Assembly (NCBI RefSeq): GCF_013385635.1
Contig: NZ_JACAPR010000003.1
Span: 1-48,119 of the forward strand
Reading direction: 5' to 3'
Origin: Pseudomonas gingeri
Lineage (GTDB): Bacteria > Pseudomonadota > Gammaproteobacteria > Pseudomonadales > Pseudomonadaceae
Length of the DNA stretch: 48,119 bases
Below the pieces are notes generated by a model. It was not told the origin of the DNA. It ran no database searches and was given only the letters and a program-made list of their open reading frames with translations. Positions 9,767-17,803 of the stretch are shown here, piece by piece (position 1 is the first letter of the stretch; the number at the start of each line of letters is the position of its first letter). The translations under genes and the position numbers were made by a program.

Positions 9767-12148
9767 ATGCGCTATTTGCTGATGATGTTGTTGAGCTGTC
9801 TGCCGCTGATGGCGAGCGCAGTCGAGTTTGATGAGTCCACTCTGAGCCTGCCCCTGGGCCGGATCATGCAAGTGTTCGAGGACGTGAGCGGCCAGGCCGA
9901 TATCGCGGACATCAGCGCGCCTGCCAAAGCCGGTCAGTTCCGTCGCCATGACAAGGACGCGCTCAATGCGGGCTATTCGCGTTCGGCGTTCTGGCTCAAG
10001 GTCGACCTGAGCTACAAGCCGAAACATCCCGACGCACGGCGTACCTGGCTGCTGGAAATGGCCTATCCGCCGATGGACCACATCGACCTCTATCTGCCGG
10101 ACGCCGCCGGCGAGTATCGCCTGGCCCAGCGTACCGGCGATGAATTGCCCTTCGCCAGCCGGCCGATCAAGCAGAACAACTACCTGTTCGAGCTCGACTT
10201 CGCCCCCGGTGAAAGCAAGACCGTCTACCTGCGCCTGCAAACCGAAGGCTCGGTCCAGGCGCCGCTGAGCTTGTGGTCGAGCCAGGCCTACCTGGAAGAG
10301 CAGCCGGTGCGCCTGTACGTGCTCGGGCTGATCTATGGCGTGCTGTTGGGGATGCTGGTCTACAACCTGTTCATCTACCTCAGCGTGCGTGACACCAGCT
10401 ACCTGTACTACATCTTCTATATCGCCTCGTTCGGCTTCTACCAGCTGTCGGTCAACGGTGCGGCGGTGCAGTACTTCTGGCCGAACAATCCCTGGTGGGC
10501 CAATGCCGCGACACCGTTCCTGATCGGTTCGGCGGGGTTCTTCGGCTGCCAGTTCGCCCGCAGCTTCCTGCACACGGCGGCCCACAGCCGCTGGCTGGAC
10601 CGCCTGCTGTTGCTGCTGATGGGATTCGGTGCGCTGGTCATGGCCCTGTCGCTGATGACCAGTTATGCCCTGGCATTGCGCCTGGCCACGGCCCTGGCCC
10701 TGGCGTTCACCGTGACCATTTTCTACGCCGGGATCAGTGCCTGGTATTGCGGCCAGCGGGTGGCGCGCTACTTCATCATTGCCTGGTCGGCGTTCCTGCT
10801 GGGTGGGCTGGTCAACACCCTGATGGTGCTCGGCTACCTGCCGAACATGTTCCTGACCATGTATGCCAGCCAGATCGGTTCGGCCCTGGAGGTCGGCCTG
10901 TTGTCCCTGGCCCTGGCCGACCGGATCAATGCCATGCGCGAGCAGCAGGCGCAGACGTTGCTGGAGTCCGGGCAGAAGCTGGAAGTGCTGAACCAGGAGC
11001 TGGCCAACAGCAATCGCCTGAAGGACGAGTTCCTGGCCACTGTCACCCACGAACTGCGCACGCCGATGAACGGCGTTATCGGTTCGCTGGAGCTGATGCA
11101 GACCGTGGAGCTGGACCCGGAACTGGAGCAGTACCAGCAGACCGCCGCCGGCTCGGCGCGGGACATGATGCGCATGGTCAACGGCATTCTGACCCTGACC
11201 GAACTGCAGGCCGGGCGTCTCAAGGTCTATCCGCAGACCTTCAGCCTGCGCGGACTGCTGGACGGGCTGCAGGAGCAGTTCGCCGGCAATGTACTGAACA
11301 AAGGCCTGCACTTCGCCGTCGAGGTGGCCGACGAGTTGCCCGACAGCCTCCATGGCGATGCGACGAAAATCGCCCAATGCCTGGACTGCCTGGTGGACAA
11401 CGCCATCAAGTTCACCCGTGAAGGCGGGCTGGTGTTGCGGGTGATCGGTCATGCGCCGCAGCCCGGGCAATTGACCCTGTCCTTTGCCGTGATCGACAGC
11501 GGCATCGGCTTTACCGACCTGGACGAAGCCACCCTGTATCAGCGCTTCTTCCAGCTCGATGGCTCGATGACCCGCGAATACGGCGGCCTGGGCATCGGCC
11601 TGGCGATCTGCCGGCAATTGATCGAATTGCTCGGTGGGCGCCTGACCCATCAATCGGAATCGGGAATGGGCAGCCGTTTCCAGATCGAGGTCGATGTCGA
11701 GGTGCTGAGCCCACGCGTCAACCGTGCCGCCGCCTCGACACCGCGCAGTCCGCGTGACTGCACCGTGTTGCTGGTGGACGGCAACGATATCAGCCAGTTG
11801 GTGGTGCGCGGGATGCTGCTCAAGCTCGGTTACCGGGTGCTGACGGCCAACAATCCACGGGCGGCGATCGACATCCTGCGGGTCGAGGCGGTGGATGCCT
11901 TGTTGCTCGATTGCTCCGCCGACCAGTCCGGCGAGACCATTCTGTGCGGCCAGTTGCGCAGCCTGCCGGGCTGCGCGGAGCTGCCGATCCTGGCCCTGAC
12001 CAGCCTGCTCAATGGCGTGGAGCGCGAGCGCTGCCTGGCCGCCGGAATTACCGACTATCTGCATAAACCGGTGCGTTTCGAAGAGTTGCAGAGTTTGCTG
12101 GTGCGTCGCTTGCTGAATCAGACAGAGGGTGAAAGCGCCGATATTTAG
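9767..12148 (+). CDS. ladS: Hybrid sensor histidine kinase LadS
   Basis: A 793-residue membrane hybrid kinase with the LadS domain order: signal peptide (residues 1-20), periplasmic 7TMR-DISMED2 domain (about 30-160), seven-helix 7TMR-DISM domain (about 180-385), short coiled linker, HisKA with H-box TVTHELRTPMNGV, HATPase (N box CLVDNAIKFT, G box GGLGIGLAICRQL), and a C-terminal receiver. The receiver keeps its acidic pocket (LLVDGND), the Asp of LLLDCSAD and the Lys of LHKPVR. LadS feeds the GacS/GacA-Rsm switch between motile and sessile states in P. aeruginosa. The neighbours thiD-thiE-hemL and amn match PA3974 synteny as I recall it. I chose MRYLLMMLL because it starts a signal peptide; a GTG at 9659 would add 36 implausible residues. 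Confidence 0.92.
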   Translation: MRYLLMMLLSCLPLMASAVEFDESTLSLPLGRIMQVFEDVSGQADIADISAPAKAGQFRRHDKDALNAGYSRSAFWLKVDLSYKPKHPDARRTWLLEMAYPPMDHIDLYLPDAAGEYRLAQRTGDELPFASRPIKQNNYLFELDFAPGESKTVYLRLQTEGSVQAPLSLWSSQAYLEEQPVRLYVLGLIYGVLLGMLVYNLFIYLSVRDTSYLYYIFYIASFGFYQLSVNGAAVQYFWPNNPWWANAATPFLIGSAGFFGCQFARSFLHTAAHSRWLDRLLLLLMGFGALVMALSLMTSYALALRLATALALAFTVTIFYAGISAWYCGQRVARYFIIAWSAFLLGGLVNTLMVLGYLPNMFLTMYASQIGSALEVGLLSLALADRINAMREQQAQTLLESGQKLEVLNQELANSNRLKDEFLATVTHELRTPMNGVIGSLELMQTVELDPELEQYQQTAAGSARDMMRMVNGILTLTELQAGRLKVYPQTFSLRGLLDGLQEQFAGNVLNKGLHFAVEVADELPDSLHGDATKIAQCLDCLVDNAIKFTREGGLVLRVIGHAPQPGQLTLSFAVIDSGIGFTDLDEATLYQRFFQLDGSMTREYGGLGIGLAICRQLIELLGGRLTHQSESGMGSRFQIEVDVEVLSPRVNRAAASTPRSPRDCTVLLVDGNDISQLVVRGMLLKLGYRVLTANNPRAAIDILRVEAVDALLLDCSADQSGETILCGQLRSLPGCAELPILALTSLLNGVERERCLAAGITDYLHKPVRFEELQSLLVRRLLNQTEGESADI

Positions 12149-12226
12149 GCGGATATGTCACTTTTTTCCGAAGGGTGTGCGTGATTCACTGGGCTTCCTG
12201 GCAACTTCCCATAGGAGCCCGACACC

Positions 12227-13876
12227 ATGAACCTCCATCAATACGCCGAAACCCACGAAGTCACCAATCAGCCGCCGTCGCTGGATGGCACCAATCTCTA
12301 CCGCATCGACCTGCCTCTGCAAGAGTGGTCGCAACGGTTTGGCGCCGGCTGGGCGCAGGCGCGCATCGACCGCTACGGGGCGCTGGCCGGCGGGCCGCTG
12401 ATGGAAGCGGGGTTCCTGGCCAACCAGAACAAACCGGTGTTTGTCAGCCACGACCGCTATGGTCATCGCCAGGACCTGGTAGAGTTTCACCCGGCCTACC
12501 ACGAGTTGATGCGTACGGCGGTCGAGCATGGCTTGCCGTCATTGCCCTGGACCGATCCCCAGGACGGTGCCCACGTCGCCCGCGCCGCCATGACTTACCT
12601 GCACAGCCAGGCCGAGGCCGGTACCGGTTGCCCGCTGACCATGACCTTCGCCTGCGTGCCGGCGCTGCAACTGCAGCCGGACATCGCCGGACAGTGGCTG
12701 CCGGGCATCCTCAGCACCGAGTACGATCCGCGTAATATCGGCATCGCCCACAAGCGCGGCGCCACCATCGGCATGGCGATGACCGAGAAACAAGGCGGCA
12801 CCGACGTCCGCGCCAACACCACCCGGGCTTATCCGGTGGGCGCCGGTGGCCCCGGCCAGGCCTATGAACTGGTGGGCCACAAATGGTTCTGCTCGGCACC
12901 GATGTGTGATGCCTTCCTGACCCTGGCCCAGACCGACAAGGGCCTGACCTGCTTCCTGCTGCCCCGGCACCGCCCGGATGACAGCCGCAATCAATTCTAT
13001 ATCCAGCGCCTGAAAAACAAACTGGGCAACTGCTCCAATGCTTCGAGCGAAGTGGAGTTTCGCGGTGCCCTGGCCTGGATGATCGGCGAAGAAGGACGCG
13101 GCGTGCCGACCATTATCGAGATGGTGGCGATGACCCGTTTCGATTGCATGGTCGGTTCCAGTGCCTTGATGCGCCAGGCGCTGACTCAGGCCAGCCATCA
13201 TTGCGCCCATCGCCTGGTTGGTGGGCGGGTGCTCAGCGAACAACCGCTGATGCAGAACGTCCTGGCGGACCTGGCGCTGGAGAGCGAGGCGGCCCTGGCC
13301 TTGAGCCTGCGCATGGGCCGGGCGCTGGATCGGCTGGGAGACGAGCATGAAGCCAGGTTCGCCCGGCTGGTCACGGCCGTGGGCAAATACTGGATCTGCA
13401 AGCGCGCGCCGGCGATGATCAACGAAGCGGCCGAATGCATGGGCGGCGCCGGTTATGTCGAGGACAGCATCCTGCCGCGCCTGTACCGCGAAGCGCCGGT
13501 CAACTCGACCTGGGAAGGTTCGGGCAATGTGCAGTGCCTGGATGTGTTGCGTTCGCTGTCGAAAGAGCCGGGCGTGCTGGAAGTGCTGTTCAGCGAGCTG
13601 GGCGACGGCCATGGTGACAAGCAACTGGCCCGGCATATCGAGCACCTGAAGCTGGCGTTTACCGATACCCACGACATCCAGTACCGCGCCCGCCAGTTGA
13701 CCGAGGACATTGCCCTGGCGCTGCAGGCCAAGCTGCTGCTGGAGGCGGGGAACGCGGCGGTCAGCGATGGCTTTATCGCCAGCCGTCTGGGCACTGGCGG
13801 CCGGGTCTACGGCACCTTGCCGAGGGGCGTGAATGTCGAGGCCATCGTTGCCCGCTCGACGCCACAGGGTTTCTGA
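12227..13876 (+). CDS. AidB-like acyl-CoA dehydrogenase family protein
   Basis: A 549-residue flavoprotein close to E. coli AidB along its length (YETHEVTNQPPSLDGTNLY-type N-terminus, FHPAYHELM, GMAMTEKQGGTDVRANTTRA, KNKLGNCSNASSEVEF, CMGGAGYVEDSILPRLYREA, NSTWEGSGNVQCLDVLR). AidB binds DNA and FAD and is induced by alkylation stress, but its physiological reaction is unclear. This homologue may instead act on branched acyl-CoA. It follows ladS by 78 nt on the same strand and has its own Shine-Dalgarno (TAGGAG). A REPIN lies downstream. Confidence 0.88.
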   Translation: MNLHQYAETHEVTNQPPSLDGTNLYRIDLPLQEWSQRFGAGWAQARIDRYGALAGGPLMEAGFLANQNKPVFVSHDRYGHRQDLVEFHPAYHELMRTAVEHGLPSLPWTDPQDGAHVARAAMTYLHSQAEAGTGCPLTMTFACVPALQLQPDIAGQWLPGILSTEYDPRNIGIAHKRGATIGMAMTEKQGGTDVRANTTRAYPVGAGGPGQAYELVGHKWFCSAPMCDAFLTLAQTDKGLTCFLLPRHRPDDSRNQFYIQRLKNKLGNCSNASSEVEFRGALAWMIGEEGRGVPTIIEMVAMTRFDCMVGSSALMRQALTQASHHCAHRLVGGRVLSEQPLMQNVLADLALESEAALALSLRMGRALDRLGDEHEARFARLVTAVGKYWICKRAPAMINEAAECMGGAGYVEDSILPRLYREAPVNSTWEGSGNVQCLDVLRSLSKEPGVLEVLFSELGDGHGDKQLARHIEHLKLAFTDTHDIQYRARQLTEDIALALQAKLLLEAGNAAVSDGFIASRLGTGGRVYGTLPRGVNVEAIVARSTPQGF

Positions 13877-13905
13877 GAGACTCGACCAAGCCCGGACAAT
13901 GCCCC

Positions 13906-13993
13906 TGTGGGAGCGGGCTTGCCCGCGAAGAACGATAACGCGGTGTATCTGAAACACCGCGTCGCGCCATTCGCGGGCAAGCCCGCTCCCACA
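13906..13993. repeat. REPIN (two inverted family B REPs)
   Basis: TGTGGGAGCGGGCTTGCCCG and its inverse at the other end enclose about 40 nt that contain a further hairpin (ACGCGGTGT / ACACCGCGT). It lies between the aidB-like gene and amn. Confidence 0.92.
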
Positions 13994-14093
13994 CAAGCCC
14001 GCCCTACAGGGGGGATGGCCGTGAACGCAAAGCCACTGTTTCCGTCCGACGATGTTGCAGGCAAGATGAAGGTCTGCAACATCAGAAGACAGG

Positions 14094-15566
14094 ATGCTCT
14101 CCGTGACCGAAGCTTTTATTGTCGTGCAATCTCCCGAACAGGCCGTAGACCGCCTGGCTGAACTCCATGAGCGCGCTACCACGGCCCTGAGCCAGGCGCT
14201 CAAGCGTTATCTCAAGGACCGCGTCGAGCCCGATGCCGAACAGCGCGCGCAGTTCCGCTACCCCGAACTGCGCCTGACCTACACCTACCAGGGCGAAGTC
14301 CCGGCGACCACCCGCGCCTACGCCAAGGTCCAGCTACCGGGCACCTACAGTGTCACCGTCACCCACCCGGCGGCGTTTCGCAAATACCTGCTGGAACAAC
14401 TGGTGCCGCTGATGCGCGATTTCACCGTGACGGTGGAGGTCGGCGTCAGCGAACAGAACATTCCTTACCCTTACGTCGTCGAGCAAGGCGATGAGCTGGC
14501 CGGCTCCGGCGTGACCGCCGCCGCCCTGGCGCGGGTGTTCCCGAGCACCGACCTGTCCGCCGCCACCGATGGCATCGCCGATGGCCTGCACGACTGGGAA
14601 AACACCTCGCCGCTGCCCTTGGCCCTGTTCGATGCCGCCCGTGTCGATTTCTCGCTGCGTCGCCTGGTGCATTACACCGGCAGCGACTGGCGCCATGTGC
14701 AGCCGTGGATCCTGCTGACCAACTATCACCGCTATGTCGACCAGTTCATTCTCCATGGCCTGGAGCAGCTGCGCGACGACCCGCGTTTCGTGCGCATGGT
14801 CCTGCCGGGCAACGTGATCATCGACAAGAGCATGGACTACGCCGAGGCCCAGGCGGTCGCGGCGGCGGTGGTCTGGCACCGCTACCAGATGCCGGCCTAC
14901 CACCTGCAGGCCAACGATGGCCATGGCGTGACCCTGGTGAACATCGGCGTCGGCCCGTCCAATGCGAAGAACATCACCGACCACTTGGCGGTGCTGCGTC
15001 CCCATTGCTGGCTGATGATCGGCCACTGCGGCGGCCTGCGCCAATCCCAGACCATCGGCGACTATGTGCTGGCCCACGCCTATATGCGTCGCGACGGCAT
15101 CCTCGACCGGGTGGTGCCGCCGAATATCCCGATTCCGGCCCTGGCCGAAGTGCAGATGGCCTTGCAACAGGCCGCCGCCAATGTCACCGGGGAAAAGGGT
15201 GACGACCTGAAGAAGCGTCTGCGCACCGGCACCGTGTTGACCTACGACGACCGCAACTGGGAGCTGCGCTGGGCCCAGGAGCGTCCGCTGATCAACCTGT
15301 CCCGCGCCGTGGCCGTGGACATGGAAAGCGGCACCATCGCCGCGCAGGGTTATCGCCTGCGCGTACCGTATGGCACCTTGCTCTGTGTTTCGGACAAGCC
15401 GCTGCACAGTGAAATCAAGCTGCCGGGTTCGGCGAACGCGTTCTACGAACGTGCCGTCAGCCAGCACTTGAAGATCGGCATCGCCGCGGTGGACCTGCTG
15501 CGTACCGAACTGCATTCGCTGCATTCACGCAAACTGCGCAGCTTTGACGAGCCACCGTTCCGTTAA
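14094..15566 (+). CDS. amn: AMP nucleosidase Amn
   Basis: Amn cleaves AMP to adenine and ribose 5-phosphate, a purine-balance enzyme confined to bacteria. The 490-residue product has the N-terminal AMP-nucleosidase domain (about 1-170) and a C-terminal nucleoside-phosphorylase-like domain (NIGVGPSNAKNITDHLAVLRP, MIGHCGGLR, VAVDMESGTIAAQGYRLRVPYGT). E. coli Amn has 484 residues. The ATG at 14094 is used; a GTG three codons on (14103) is also possible. A family A repeat lies downstream. Confidence 0.95.
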   Translation: MLSVTEAFIVVQSPEQAVDRLAELHERATTALSQALKRYLKDRVEPDAEQRAQFRYPELRLTYTYQGEVPATTRAYAKVQLPGTYSVTVTHPAAFRKYLLEQLVPLMRDFTVTVEVGVSEQNIPYPYVVEQGDELAGSGVTAAALARVFPSTDLSAATDGIADGLHDWENTSPLPLALFDAARVDFSLRRLVHYTGSDWRHVQPWILLTNYHRYVDQFILHGLEQLRDDPRFVRMVLPGNVIIDKSMDYAEAQAVAAAVVWHRYQMPAYHLQANDGHGVTLVNIGVGPSNAKNITDHLAVLRPHCWLMIGHCGGLRQSQTIGDYVLAHAYMRRDGILDRVVPPNIPIPALAEVQMALQQAAANVTGEKGDDLKKRLRTGTVLTYDDRNWELRWAQERPLINLSRAVAVDMESGTIAAQGYRLRVPYGTLLCVSDKPLHSEIKLPGSANAFYERAVSQHLKIGIAAVDLLRTELHSLHSRKLRSFDEPPFR

Positions 15567-15575
15567 ACAAGCCAT

Positions 15576-15587
15576 GATCGTTCCCAC
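15576..15587 (+). repeat. Family A repeat terminus, stray fragment
   Basis: GATCGTTCCCAC directly before the full copy at 15599, as if a second copy had been lost. Confidence 0.5.
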
Positions 15588-15598
15588 ATCCGGAAGTT

Positions 15599-15710
15599 GA
15601 TCGTTCCCACGCTCCGCGTGGGAATGTCTCGTTGGACGCTCCGCGTCCGCTCTGGATCTGTGACGCGGAGCGTCACGGGCTGCATTACCACGCGGAGCGT
15701 GGGAACGATC
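15599..15710. repeat. Family A palindromic repeat, complete copy
   Basis: Four-hairpin layout: CCCACGCTCCGCGTGGG, GGACGCTCCGCGTCC, TGACGCGGAGCGTCA and CCACGCGGAGCGTGG, bounded by GATCG and CGATC. It lies between amn and rluE. Confidence 0.9.
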
Positions 15711-15731
15711 GATGGGGTGACATCCGCTTAC

Positions 15732-15750
15732 TGTAGGAGCCGGCTCCTAC
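15732..15750 (+). repeat. Short REP fragment (TGTAGGAGCCGG type)
   Basis: TGTAGGAGCCGGCTCCTAC is a single palindromic REP head of the same type as at 16794. Confidence 0.6.
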
Positions 15751-15843
15751 CGTTGCAGTGTCGTGTCGGATGATGGATATCTGGAAATAATGCCTGGCAC
15801 GCCCTAGCATGACGGCTTCCGATCTTCAGATACCCTCTTTGCC

Positions 15844-16476
15844 ATGTCCCGACCACCTCGTCCCGTCGTCCGCCGTTCGGCCGCGAAAAGTCCCGTTGCG
15901 CCGCGTCGGGTCGCCAAGGCGCCGCCTGTCGAGCCCAAGCTCATCCTGTTCAACAAGCCCTTCGATGTGCTGACCCAGTTCAGCGACGGTGAGGGGCGCG
16001 CGACCCTCAAGGACTTCATCGACGTCGCCGGCGTGTACCCGGCCGGGCGCCTGGATCGCGACAGTGAGGGTCTGCTGTTGCTGACCAATGACGGCCAGCT
16101 CCAGGCGCGGATTGCCGATCCCAAGCACAAGCTGGCGAAAACCTATTGGGTACAGGTCGAAGGCGTGCCGACGGCGGAACAGATCGAGCGTTTATGCAAG
16201 GGCGTCGAGTTGAACGATGGCATGACCCTGCCGGCCCAGGCCCGGGCCCTGGAAACACCGGAGCTGTGGCCGCGCAACCCGCCCGTGCGCTTTCGCCAGA
16301 GCATTCCCACCCGTTGGCTGGAACTGATCATTCGTGAGGGCCGCAACCGTCAGGTGCGAAGGATGACGGCGGCGGTCGGTTTGCCGACCCTGCGTCTGGT
16401 GCGGGTGCGTATTGGTGACTGGACGCTCGAAGGACTCGACCAGGGCCAGTGGAAGGAAGTTCCGGCGAACTTATAA
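15844..16476 (+). CDS. rluE: 23S rRNA pseudouridine synthase RluE
   Basis: An RsuA/RluE-type pseudouridine synthase of 210 residues; E. coli RluE modifies U2457 of 23S rRNA. A basic N-terminal arm (residues 1-30) precedes the catalytic domain. The catalytic Asp is in [18 protein letters not shown] near residue 77. The RluE-type C-terminal motif [17 protein letters not shown] follows. The sequence [18 protein letters not shown] matches E. coli RluE closely. The ribosome binding site is weak. The 3' end overlaps the convergent DUF2788 gene by 6 nt. Confidence 0.93.
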   Translation: MSRPPRPVVRRSAAKSPVAPRRVAKAPPVEPKLILFNKPFDVLTQFSDGEGRATLKDFIDVAGVYPAGRLDRDSEGLLLLTNDGQLQARIADPKHKLAKTYWVQVEGVPTAEQIERLCKGVELNDGMTLPAQARALETPELWPRNPPVRFRQSIPTRWLELIIREGRNRQVRRMTAAVGLPTLRLVRVRIGDWTLEGLDQGQWKEVPANL

Positions 16477-16680
16477 GGAGCCGGACTCGATCAGGCCGAT
16501 CACCACGCTCTTGATCACGAAGGCGGCGATACCCAGGCCCAGCACGAAGAACAGGATAAAGGTGCCGAAGCGCCCGGCCTTGGATTTTTTTGCCAGGTCC
16601 CAGACGATGAAGCCCATGAAAATGATCAGGATGCTGACCAGGCCAGTCATCATCCACTCTTCGAAAACGGCAGGATCCAT
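16471..16680 (-). CDS. DUF2788 small inner-membrane protein
   Basis: A 69-residue protein with two predicted membrane helices (about residues 10-30 and 40-62) separated by a short basic loop ([10 protein letters not shown]). The sequence fits DUF2788, a family next to rluE and amn in pseudomonads; function unknown. Its stop codon lies within the last two codons of rluE, so the genes converge with a 6-nt overlap. Confidence 0.86.
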   Translation of the reverse strand: MDPAVFEEWMMTGLVSILIIFMGFIVWDLAKKSKAGRFGTFILFFVLGLGIAAFVIKSVVIGLIESGSL

Positions 16681-16793
16681 CGAATCTCTCCAGCGCGAGC
16701 GGGGTAAAAAGCCGGCCGATTATACGCCAGGGGGCGACCGCGAGCATTGACCTGCGTCGGTTTGACTCAGGTCGACCGACGATCCCGATCCTT

Positions 16794-16876
16794 GTAGGAG
16801 TCGGCTTGCCGGCGATGGCGTCCGCACAGGCGCCGCATGATTCATGGGCCTCATCGCCGGCAAGCCGGCTCCTACA
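16794..16876. repeat. REPIN of the TGTAGGAGCCGGC type
   Basis: Inverted pair: TGTAGGAGTCGGCTTGCCGG at the left and its near inverse at the right (GCCGGCAAGCCGGCTCCTAC). It lies between the DUF2788 gene and the Lrp-type gene. Confidence 0.88.
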
Positions 16877-16896
16877 GGAAATCTTGGCTTCGGCTA

Positions 16897-17379
16897 TCAA
16901 CCGCGCAAATGGGTCAACGGCAGCTCGGTGCTGTTGAGCACCTGGTTCAGCACAAAGCTGGAGCGCACGCTGGTGACGCCTTCGATACGGGTCAGGTGTC
17001 CCAGCAGCAGTTTCTGGTAGTGGTCCATGTCCGGCACCACGACTTTCAACTGGTAGTCGGCGTCCATCCCCGTCACCAGGCTGCATTCCAGGACCTGGGG
17101 CAAGGTGCGGATCGCCGCCTCGAAGTTCTCGAAGCGTTCCGGTGTATGCCGGTCCATGCCGATCAGCACATAGGCGGTCAGGCTCAGGCCGAGCATCTTG
17201 CGGTCGAGCAGGGCGACCTGGCGCGAGATGTAACCGTCGTCTTCCAGTTGCTTGACCCGCCGCGAGCACGGCGACGGCGACAGACCGATGCGCTCGGCCA
17301 GCTCCTGGTTGGAGATACGGGCATCGCGCTGCAATTCCGCCAGGATGCTCAGGTCGTAGCGGTCGAGTTTGCTCATCAT
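16897..17379 (-). CDS. Lrp/AsnC family transcriptional regulator
   Basis: A 160-residue Lrp/AsnC regulator. The N-terminal winged helix (LDRYDLSILAELQRDARISN through LAERIGLSPSPCSRRVKQLE) binds DNA, and the C-terminal RAM domain (about 65-150, VLECSLVTGMDADYQLKVVV) binds amino acids. The starting Met could be at 17379 or 17376. The target is unknown: no adjacent metabolic gene suggests one, and the divergent side holds the unexplained unit at 17457-17705. Copies of TATTGCGC around its promoter may be its own sites (inference). Confidence 0.9.
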   Translation of the reverse strand: MMSKLDRYDLSILAELQRDARISNQELAERIGLSPSPCSRRVKQLEDDGYISRQVALLDRKMLGLSLTAYVLIGMDRHTPERFENFEAAIRTLPQVLECSLVTGMDADYQLKVVVPDMDHYQKLLLGHLTRIEGVTSVRSSFVLNQVLNSTELPLTHLRG

Positions 17380-17408
17380 TCGGGCCTTTATCAGAACTAT
17401 TGCGCTGA

Positions 17409-17438
17409 ATTATCTATCTGAAGCGAATTATTGCGCAA
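17409..17438 (-). promoter_or_regulatory. Putative sigma70 promoter of the Lrp-type gene
   Basis: On the minus strand: -35 TTGCGC (17433-17438), 18-nt spacer, -10 GATAAT (17409-17414). It lies 30-60 nt before the start codon. The octamer TATTGCGC occurs at 17398 and 17429, a spacing of 31 bp. Confidence 0.4.
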
Positions 17439-17456
17439 GTCATGTTTATCTGAGCA

Positions 17457-17705
17457 ATGTTCGCAATCCTCTGCCGTCGCGTCAGGCCTATTCTTATCAC
17501 CAGAATCACTGCAACAGAATCACTGCCCGGACACAGAGTCCACAGCGGCCCGCCGAATCAGGCGCGCCGCGGCCGACAACCCCACAGGGTTGCCCCGGCC
17601 CCCGGGCTGCACACCGTCCAGAAGACGGCGTGAGGTGAGCCGGCGTCAAAAGCGCCGAGCACGGACGAAATTCTCCAAAGGGAGGCCGACGGGCCTCCCT
17701 TTTTT
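17457..17705 (+). ncRNA. Unassigned GC-rich unit ending in an intrinsic terminator (candidate sRNA or leader)
   Basis: The 424-nt gap between the Lrp-type gene and the DUF6515-like gene ends its first part with a strong terminator at 17680. Before it lie several short stem-loops: GGACACAGAGTCC, CAACCCCACAGGGTTG, CCGTCCAGAAGACGG and CGGCGTCAAAAGCGCCG. A 58-codon ORF (17457-17633) crosses the same stretch but has no Shine-Dalgarno sequence. I cannot match this to a known RNA family. The 5' end is a guess. Confidence 0.35.
17680..17705 (+). terminator. Rho-independent terminator with no obvious gene upstream
   Basis: Perfect 8-bp stem GGGAGGCC / GGCCTCCC, 4-nt loop, then six T. The only genes nearby are divergent (Lrp) or start downstream (17804). 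Confidence 0.85.
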
Positions 17706-17803
17706 ATTGCGCGAAATAAGTTGCGCGACTGATAAAGTGTTGCAGAACCGGAATCCGCTTTCCCAGTCTTATGGGTATGCCCTGAACCGCAGTGAGGAAC
17801 CGC

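Noticed and set aside
9695..12064. A 789-codon open frame antisense to ladS
   Set aside because: Its Gln/Arg/His-rich composition is typical of the shadow frame of GC-rich genes, and the sense strand has a complete, motif-confirmed kinase.
17457..17633. A 58-codon ORF as a leader-peptide gene
   Set aside because: No ribosome binding site and no run of regulatory codons; kept only as part of the unassigned unit.
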